Part shown: piece by piece, positions 1 through 5,258 of the stretch | Position numbering within the stretch: the stretch's first letter is position 1 | Layout: every line of letters begins with the position of its first letter | NCBI GenBank assembly: GCA_013139395.1 | Contig: WTAX01000035.1 | Location: 1-5,258, forward strand | Direction: 5' to 3' | Origin: Gammaproteobacteria bacterium | GTDB taxonomy: Bacteria; Pseudomonadota; Gammaproteobacteria; GRL18 | Length of the DNA: 5,258 nucleotides | The notes under the pieces: generated by a model | The model's database searches: none | The model's input: the letters and a program-made list of their open reading frames with translations, nothing else | Told to the model about the DNA's origin: nothing | Translations under genes and position numbers: made by a program

Positions 1-1
1 C

Positions 2-775
2 TTTATCGTGGTCTGGGGCGGTTTGACTCTTATTGTTTATATGATAAGTTCCACCCTTATTCGATCAGATAAACGCATCCCATTTTTAGGGAAAAATCCA
101 ACAAAGAAAAAATTACGTCGCTTTTCATTTGCAATGGCAGTACTTATGCAGAGTTATCCCTGGATATATATTGTGGGTGATATTGATGGCCAAGTAGTTG
201 ATAGTAATGGTGCTCCGCTGGAAGGTGTTTTAGTTACTTCTCTTTGGAATACAATCTATGTTTTTCGTACCTATGGTATCGAAGCGGTTTATGGACATGA
301 AGCGGGGGCTTTAGAAGTAATAGAAACCATAACTGATAAGGATGGAAAGTACCATATTCCAGGTTTTTGGAAGTTCCGACCATTTTTTGAAGAAATACAT
401 GGCGGTTATGTCGATGCATTTAAAAAAGGGCTTTATCATGATGGTCAATTATCAAGCTATAACAAAGATAAGAAAAGTAATATTTTGGGACTATATTATG
501 AAGCTCGTGCAAATGATTCTGTCTTTGTTATGCGTGAAATAAAAAATAGACAAGAGAAAAGTTTTAACTCAGAGGGTTTATCAAGATTTATTCATGCAGC
601 TCAGTTATTACACAATCATTGCTATTGGACAAAAATACCTAATACATTTATTTATTTAGTTTCACCAAAACACAGTAATGTGAAGAGACACAAAGTTATT
701 CTTGGATATAAAAATGAATATGAATTTGCTTCATGTGGCGTAAAAGATTATTTTTTTAAGGATTATATAAAATGA
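2..775 (+). CDS. Membrane-anchored protein with carboxypeptidase-regulatory-like domain (5' partial)
   Basis: The function is not recognised. The frame is open to the left edge of the window, so the true start probably lies upstream. GTG at 8 and ATG at 41 are in frame, but neither has a visible Shine-Dalgarno sequence. The visible part begins with a hydrophobic stretch (VVWGGLTLIVYMISSTLI). A strongly basic loop with KKKLRR follows, then a second hydrophobic patch (FAMAVLMQSYPWIYIVG). By the positive-inside rule the basic loop would be cytoplasmic and the rest periplasmic. From about position 179 there is a GxVxDxxGxPLxGVxV strand pattern, and TDKDGKYHIPG follows near 334-363; together these are the hallmark of the carboxypeptidase regulatory-like beta-sandwich, usually a structural or binding module rather than an enzyme. 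The C-terminal ~120 residues resemble nothing I know. The stop overlaps the next start (ATGA), which implies coupling to the phospholipase-like gene. The DNA is AT-rich, about 30-33% GC in the lines counted. Confidence 0.75.
   Translation, partial: FIVVWGGLTLIVYMISSTLIRSDKRIPFLGKNPTKKKLRRFSFAMAVLMQSYPWIYIVGDIDGQVVDSNGAPLEGVLVTSLWNTIYVFRTYGIEAVYGHEAGALEVIETITDKDGKYHIPGFWKFRPFFEEIHGGYVDAFKKGLYHDGQLSSYNKDKKSNILGLYYEARANDSVFVMREIKNRQEKSFNSEGLSRFIHAAQLLHNHCYWTKIPNTFIYLVSPKHSNVKRHKVILGYKNEYEFASCGVKDYFFKDYIK
758..762 (+). promoter_or_regulatory. Ribosome binding site for the 924-residue exported protein, inside the upstream gene
   Basis: AAGGA lies 9 bases before the ATG at 772 and within the last codons of the preceding gene. 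It supports this ATG as the true start. Together with the ATGA stop/start overlap at 772-775, it suggests translational coupling of the two genes. Confidence 0.7.
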
Positions 776-3546
776 AAAAAAGGATTTTATTGTTCTCTTT
801 TGTTCTTGTTCTATGCGTTGAACTACATGCATATGAGACACAAACGCATGAGTTAGTAACAGAAAGTGCATTAAAAAGCTCATTGTTATTAAAAAATGAC
901 GATTTCTTGTCTGATGTTGGATTAACAAGACCTTTGGATGTTAAAGATACTGACAGCAATACAAATGAAGATGGTGAGGTTAATAATAATATTGTTGAAA
1001 TGTTCCCCGATCCCAAAAATATACAAAGAAATATTATCGGCCTTGTACGATACGGTTCCAGCTATGAAGACAGACACGTGATCCCCTGGGCCTGTTCTCA
1101 CTTTTTTGATCCTGCGATAGATGGCCGGCCATTAACACCATGCTCACAATGGCCTGCCTCCTCCTTTCAAAACCGTTCACCGGACTGGGCACTTGAAGAT
1201 GGCAGTATTGATATTTCAAACAGAGAAGACTCATTAATGAAAGATGCGCAGGAGCGCTATCGTTATGCCTTAACCAGTCGATATATTAGTGATCGTGATT
1301 TCTTCTTTGGTGCTTTTTTTCGAAATCTTGGACAGGCCATTCATCATATTCAGGATATGAGCCAGCCGCAGCATGTGCGCAATGACGCACATCTGCCATT
1401 TATTGATGCCAGTTTGTATGAAGGCTATTCAAAAAATAAATACCATGTGAAAGAGACGACATTTGGGCCAAATTTAGATGAAGATATTAAGTCACAGACT
1501 ATTCCCATAGGTTACGATGAACTTTCTTTAAGAGATTTCCACACAGCACGCAGTTTCTGGACTAATGCCGGTAAGGGTATTGCTGAATTTACTAATCGTA
1601 ACTTTGTCAGTCAGGATACTAATTTTACTCTGAATGTATTGCAAACATTTCCTAATCATCTGGTGATTATCAGGCAGGCATTAGAATATGAACAGCCGGA
1701 TCCGACTTATTCTATCGTTGAGAGCGTAAACATTGAAGATCCTTCGTTATTGGGACCAGATCAACCCTATAGAGGAGAAATGTTATTTGTCGGTACTGAT
1801 ATTATTGATGAAAATACAGGCATTCCAGAATTTAATAACCGAACAAGCACTTTTTCAATATTTTCAGCAGATCTTGAATACTATGCTATTTCTGGTATCA
1901 ATCAAAGGGCATTCACCCTTAACCGGTTTAACTTTGACAAAGCCCATGAATTTCTTCTTCCCCGAGCCGTATCCTATAGTGCCGGCCTGATCAATTATTT
2001 CTTCCGCGGCAGAATGGCTGTAAAAAATGTTCAATACCTTGCCGGCAATCAAATCAGCCTGACAGTCAAAAATATCACTGGTGAAAAAAATCCGGGCAAT
2101 GCCCCGTTCAGTTTTACTGATGGTGATTTTATCCTGTCCTATGATGATAGTGACGGCAACCGATATTCCCTGGCACCCCATCCTATTAATACAGTGTTTA
2201 ACGATGAAGATGAAATCAGCTTATTATTCACTTTGCCGGCAGCGATGGATGCTATTGATACTGCCAGACCTTTTACTTTGATTTTTGATGGAAAGATCGG
2301 TGCACCGGACAACGATCCGGCTCAGTGGGAGCGGGGTATTGCAGCCAAAGTATTCTATTCCTCTCCTTTGATGGCCTTTAATATAGAAGGCTTGGAAGCA
2401 GGTGCACTGGTGCCCAATGTGATCAATACCTATCGTTCCTTTGATCAGGGTGTCAGCTGGGGAACTGCGGGAGCATTTTATGTCATTGTGGATGATGATA
2501 CAGTGGACGATCCGGGCAATCAGGTGAGGATACAGAACGCTGTATATGGTGGTGCCGGCTTGTTATTATACGTCTCTTATACCGACTATGATTCATCCCT
2601 CGGCATCCGTAAACTGAACTATACTGCGCTCACCACTGATATCGGACAATCATGGTCAGGGTGGCTGACAGACTTTAATTATTTGAGTGACGGCACAAAA
2701 AACAGTGCAGATAATAAGAGCGTCTTAGGTAGTATCAGTTATACCGGAGAGCAGGGCAGTCTGTCCGCTATCCGGGTAAAACACCCCTCAGCGGGAGATC
2801 CTCCTCCAGCAGTACGCACATTTCAACTGGTCACATCACCTCAATGGGGAAATCCTGATACCTGGGAACTCAGTGGTCATGCCATACCCGGCGGCTTGCC
2901 GGAGCTGGATTATTTAGGCAATGACAGCTATGCTTTTTCTGTTTATATTGAAGCCTCCGAATCCAGTGAGCCACAGGCACGAGCCTTTGATTCAGCGCTG
3001 CGTCGCACGGATGATGGCGGCACCAGTTATTACGATCTGAGCAATTTTGCAATTGAGTGTGTGCCGGAGGATGAGTTCTGTATACAACATCTGCTCTATC
3101 TGGGGCAAAATGACAATGGCAATAAACGCCTGTTAGGCTGGGCTAATCGCCATGTGTTTTCATACAATCATTCTAAACCCAGCAATCAGGTGCCTGTCTA
3201 TCTTTCTGAAGATGGAGGACAAAGCTGGATTGCGTTGAGTACTGCACCTTTATCCAGTGAGTGCCGTGCGGTAGAAAAGCGTCATGTAACTGTAGATAAG
3301 ATGATATACATGGGCAGTCATAACGAAAAAAATATGGAGCAATATAGTCTGTTTCTGGAAACGAGCTGCTATGAAGTCATTGAAGATATTAATGGTGATT
3401 ATGAGAACCATACCTTAATCGGTCAATCTTATTTTACCAGCAATAATAGCGGCGGACACTGGACTCAGGTTAGTGCACCACCGGGGCCTGAGAGTATGAT
3501 TGTTTATGCGGCTGATAATGGTGCCATACCGGGATTGTATGATTAG
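772..3546 (+). CDS. Secreted zinc-dependent phospholipase C/S1-P1 nuclease-like protein with C-terminal Asp-box propeller
   Basis: A 924-residue exported protein. Residues 1-20 form a Sec signal peptide (KKR, hydrophobic core, cleavage after LHA). Cleavage would leave Tyr21 as the N-terminus with His26 five residues on, the same spacing as Trp1/His6 in P1 nuclease, where the free N-terminus binds zinc. Other family marks are SHFFDP (His110; compare the HFYDP-type motif of Bacillus phospholipase C), PDWALEDG at 137-144, and His191-x3-Asp195-x5-His201 in HHIQDMSQPQH, the zinc-ligand core. The helical domain appears to end near residue 412 (YSAGLINYFFRGR). Residues ~413-530 look beta-rich and Ig-like. 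Residues ~531-924 carry Asp-box motifs typical of sialidase-like propellers. The mature part has six cysteines (108, 124, 763, 770, 831, 866), which suits an oxidising extracytoplasmic location. The likely activity is hydrolysis of a phosphodiester or phospholipid; the substrate is unknown. The last zinc-ligand His of the family is not obvious (see findings). The gene overlaps the upstream gene by ATGA, and a good ribosome site fixes the start. Confidence 0.8.
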   Translation: MKKRILLFSFVLVLCVELHAYETQTHELVTESALKSSLLLKNDDFLSDVGLTRPLDVKDTDSNTNEDGEVNNNIVEMFPDPKNIQRNIIGLVRYGSSYEDRHVIPWACSHFFDPAIDGRPLTPCSQWPASSFQNRSPDWALEDGSIDISNREDSLMKDAQERYRYALTSRYISDRDFFFGAFFRNLGQAIHHIQDMSQPQHVRNDAHLPFIDASLYEGYSKNKYHVKETTFGPNLDEDIKSQTIPIGYDELSLRDFHTARSFWTNAGKGIAEFTNRNFVSQDTNFTLNVLQTFPNHLVIIRQALEYEQPDPTYSIVESVNIEDPSLLGPDQPYRGEMLFVGTDIIDENTGIPEFNNRTSTFSIFSADLEYYAISGINQRAFTLNRFNFDKAHEFLLPRAVSYSAGLINYFFRGRMAVKNVQYLAGNQISLTVKNITGEKNPGNAPFSFTDGDFILSYDDSDGNRYSLAPHPINTVFNDEDEISLLFTLPAAMDAIDTARPFTLIFDGKIGAPDNDPAQWERGIAAKVFYSSPLMAFNIEGLEAGALVPNVINTYRSFDQGVSWGTAGAFYVIVDDDTVDDPGNQVRIQNAVYGGAGLLLYVSYTDYDSSLGIRKLNYTALTTDIGQSWSGWLTDFNYLSDGTKNSADNKSVLGSISYTGEQGSLSAIRVKHPSAGDPPPAVRTFQLVTSPQWGNPDTWELSGHAIPGGLPELDYLGNDSYAFSVYIEASESSEPQARAFDSALRRTDDGGTSYYDLSNFAIECVPEDEFCIQHLLYLGQNDNGNKRLLGWANRHVFSYNHSKPSNQVPVYLSEDGGQSWIALSTAPLSSECRAVEKRHVTVDKMIYMGSHNEKNMEQYSLFLETSCYEVIEDINGDYENHTLIGQSYFTSNNSGGHWTQVSAPPGPESMIVYAADNGAIPGLYD
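2437..3462 (+). repeat. Asp-box (BNR) motif array encoded in the exported protein
   Basis: The C-terminal part of the protein contains five clear matches to the S-x-D-x-G-x-x-W pattern. They are SFDQGVSW at residues 556-563, TTDIGQSW at 621-628, TDDGGTSY at 746-753, SEDGGQSW at 812-819 and SNNSGGHW at 890-897. Residues 689-698 (S..Q.G....W) may be a sixth, degenerate copy with two inserted residues. Counting it, the spacings are 65, 68, 57, 66 and 78 residues, about one propeller blade each. Asp-boxes are structural turns, so they indicate the fold and do not prove sialidase activity. The copies are diverged at DNA level and are not a tandem DNA repeat. Confidence 0.75.
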
Positions 3547-3763
3547 ATACAGTGTGAGAAGAATTATCTGACATTTTGTTGTATGAATATGGTGGAATGC
3601 GCTTTGCTTTTCCACCTTGTATTCATGAGAATAGTATCAGTTGATAAATGAATGATGAACGATGACTTATGCAGTGTTTTTGATATTATTCTTTGGCTTC
3701 ATAAGAAAATTTTTGTCCAGCAACACCCTTGAAATCCTTGTTTAAATTAAATCAAAATCTCAA
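3547..3763. other. Convergent intergenic spacer
   Basis: This stretch separates the ends of the exported hydrolase-like gene (+) and the zinc-ribbon gene (-). Apart from the palindrome at 3583-3626, it holds only AT-rich sequence and a weak CTTATG/CATAAG pair (3666-3671 and 3700-3705) with a 28-base loop. I see no open frame of note, no RNA gene and no clear T-tailed terminator for either gene. Confidence 0.5.
3583..3626. repeat. REP-like imperfect palindrome in the convergent intergenic spacer
   Basis: An outer pair ATGAATA (3583-3589) / TATTCAT (3620-3626) flanks an inner pair GGTGGAA (3591-3597) / TTCCACC (3610-3616). One unpaired base on the left and three on the right separate the two stems. 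The 12-base centre can add a small GC/GC pair. There is no T-run on either side, so it is not a classical intrinsic terminator, although it could end transcription weakly or protect mRNA 3' ends. The GGTGGAA...TTCCACC core resembles short dispersed palindromes common in gammaproteobacterial spacers. Copy number cannot be judged from this window. Confidence 0.55.
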
Positions 3764-4294
3764 TTAATCATCGCCAATACGTTTAAACTCTGTGTGATGG
3801 CAGGAAGGGCAGGGTGGAATGCGTCCGGCCTTGTGAAAATGCAGTTCTTTGCCGCATTTAGTACAGGCAAGAGTACCAATGCTGGTGACTTCTCCAGTGT
3901 GCCATTCATTAGCCATTTCTCTTAAATGATCCAGTTCCTGACGAGTTTGATCAGCCATATTGGCGAATACAGAAAGCAGTTTTTCCTCAACCTGATGCAG
4001 GTCGAATTCTAACCAATCCTGAAAACTCTTATTCTCACTTTCCATTTTGCTGGCGGCATCATGCAGGTCGCGCCTGACGTAGCGAGAGATCAGATCAATT
4101 TCCTCTTTACTCCATTCCTGTAATTCAGAAAGGAACTCTTCAGCGTCTTTAACACCGTTAATGATCATAGGTCCTGCTGTTTCATCGGCTTTTTCAGTCC
4201 ATTCTGAAAGCTTGTCCAGCATTGTGTTATAACCATGAACTAACTTATCGGTCACATCTTCATAGCTATCTTTTTTATCAGTTTTCTGGCTCAT
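3764..4294 (-). CDS. ybeL: YbeL-like zinc-ribbon protein (DUF1451 family)
   Basis: A 176-residue cytoplasmic protein with no signal peptide and no membrane segment. The N-terminal ~125 residues are highly charged and probably helical/coiled (for example KLSEWTEKADE, EEFLSELQEWSKEEID, YVRRDLHDA). The C-terminus holds WHTGEV (131-136) and then a zinc ribbon, Cys144-TK-Cys147 and Cys162-PS-Cys165. This order (helical part, HxGEV, CxxC...CxxC, a final basic/acidic tail) matches E. coli YbeL, and in E. coli ybeL is likewise the divergent neighbour of leuS. The biochemical role of the family is not established; the zinc ribbon is presumed structural or nucleic-acid/protein binding. The ATG start is supported by an AAGGA site 7 bases upstream on the minus strand (TCCTT at 4302-4306). 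The gene is probably monocistronic here, since it faces a convergent gene. Confidence 0.85.
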   Translation of the reverse strand: MSQKTDKKDSYEDVTDKLVHGYNTMLDKLSEWTEKADETAGPMIINGVKDAEEFLSELQEWSKEEIDLISRYVRRDLHDAASKMESENKSFQDWLEFDLHQVEEKLLSVFANMADQTRQELDHLREMANEWHTGEVTSIGTLACTKCGKELHFHKAGRIPPCPSCHHTEFKRIGDD

Positions 4295-4301
4295 AAGTAT
4301 A

Positions 4302-4306
4302 TCCTT
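4302..4306 (-). promoter_or_regulatory. Ribosome binding site of the YbeL-like gene
   Basis: TCCTT on the plus strand reads AAGGA on the minus strand. It lies 7 bases before the start codon at 4294-4292 and supports that start. Confidence 0.65.
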
Positions 4307-4351
4307 TGCAATAGAGTTTAAGTCTGGATCAGGTTTTAAATTATTCTTGGA

Positions 4352-4377
4352 TAAGCTCCTATGTTAAGTATAGCTTA
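4352..4377. promoter_or_regulatory. Candidate -10 and dyad upstream of the YbeL-like gene
   Basis: On the minus strand, TATACT (plus 4367-4372) is a five-of-six match to a sigma70 -10 element. The -35 is poor: TTCAAG at a 16-base spacing. A TAAGCT (4352-4357) / AGCTTA (4372-4377) inverted repeat with a 14-base spacer overlaps this -10 and could be an operator. Both calls rest on pattern only. Confidence 0.3.
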
Positions 4378-4404
4378 AAATGGAATTACTTGAACAAAAA
4401 ATAA

Positions 4405-4413
4405 TGTTACAAT
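4405..4413 (+). promoter_or_regulatory. Candidate extended -10 promoter for leuS
   Basis: TGT followed by TACAAT (4408-4413) fits an extended -10 element (TGn plus a five-of-six match to TATAAT). This would explain the lack of a good -35 at 16-18 bases. Transcription would start near 4420, giving a leader of about 84 bases before leuS. Confidence 0.4.
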
Positions 4414-4446
4414 TTCGGGCTTTATTCACCGTTCGAGTGTCGTTAA

Positions 4447-5258
<812 letters not shown>

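Noticed and set aside
802..831. Possible lipoprotein signal at Cys15 of the exported protein
   Set aside because: The residues before Cys15 (LVL) do not fit a lipobox with a small residue at -1, and cleavage after Ala20 places the zinc-binding N-terminus correctly.
731..1016. Minus-strand open frames covering the gene 1/gene 2 junction
   Set aside because: They sit opposite the signal-peptide and N-terminal coding region of the exported protein and have low-complexity composition typical of antisense to AT-rich coding DNA.
1864..2181. A 105-codon minus-strand open frame
   Set aside because: It lies wholly inside the hydrolase gene opposite conserved coding sequence and has no recognisable product; most likely a shadow frame.
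2437..3462. Sialidase annotation for the exported protein because of the Asp-boxes
   Set aside because: Asp-boxes are structural and occur in many non-sialidase propellers. I saw no convincing sialidase catalytic arginine triad (FRIP motif), and the catalytic-like features are in the N-terminal zinc domain.
3666..3705. CTTATG/CATAAG inverted repeat as a terminator
   Set aside because: A six-pair AT-rich stem with a 28-base loop is too weak, and the following AAAATTTTT is not preceded by a stable hairpin.

Overview
The window looks like a chromosomal segment of a gammaproteobacterium. The strongest sign is the right-hand side: leuS (leucyl-tRNA synthetase, cut by the window end) lies divergent from a short zinc-ribbon gene of the YbeL/DUF1451 family, the same pairing and orientation as leuS and ybeL in Escherichia coli. 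The LeuRS residue numbering also matches the E. coli enzyme exactly at the motifs checked. The genus cannot be named from what is visible.

Layout, left to right. (1) Positions 2-775, + strand: the 3' part of a gene for a membrane-anchored protein with a carboxypeptidase-regulatory-like beta-sandwich; its start lies outside the window. (2) Positions 772-3546, + strand: a 924-residue exported protein, overlapping gene 1 by ATGA. It has a signal peptide, a zinc-dependent phospholipase C / S1-P1 nuclease-type helical domain, a probable beta-sandwich linker, and a C-terminal array of Asp-box (BNR) motifs that suggests a beta-propeller. (3) Positions 3547-3763: a 217-base spacer between convergent genes that contains a REP-like palindrome. 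(4) Positions 3764-4294, - strand: the YbeL-like zinc-ribbon protein. (5) Positions 4295-4503: a 209-base divergent promoter region. (6) Positions 4504 to the end, + strand: the first 251 complete codons of leuS.

Genes 1 and 2 are probably co-transcribed and translationally coupled, and both products are predicted to act at or beyond the inner membrane. A reasonable but unproven reading is a secreted zinc hydrolase (phosphodiester or phospholipid substrate) with a binding propeller, made together with a small envelope-anchored partner. Gene 1 and the first ~85 codons of gene 2 are clearly AT-rich (about 30-35% GC in the lines counted). The sequence just after is about 52% GC, so this half looks like accessory DNA next to the housekeeping leuS/ybeL locus. 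No tRNA, rRNA, CRISPR array or transposase gene was seen.
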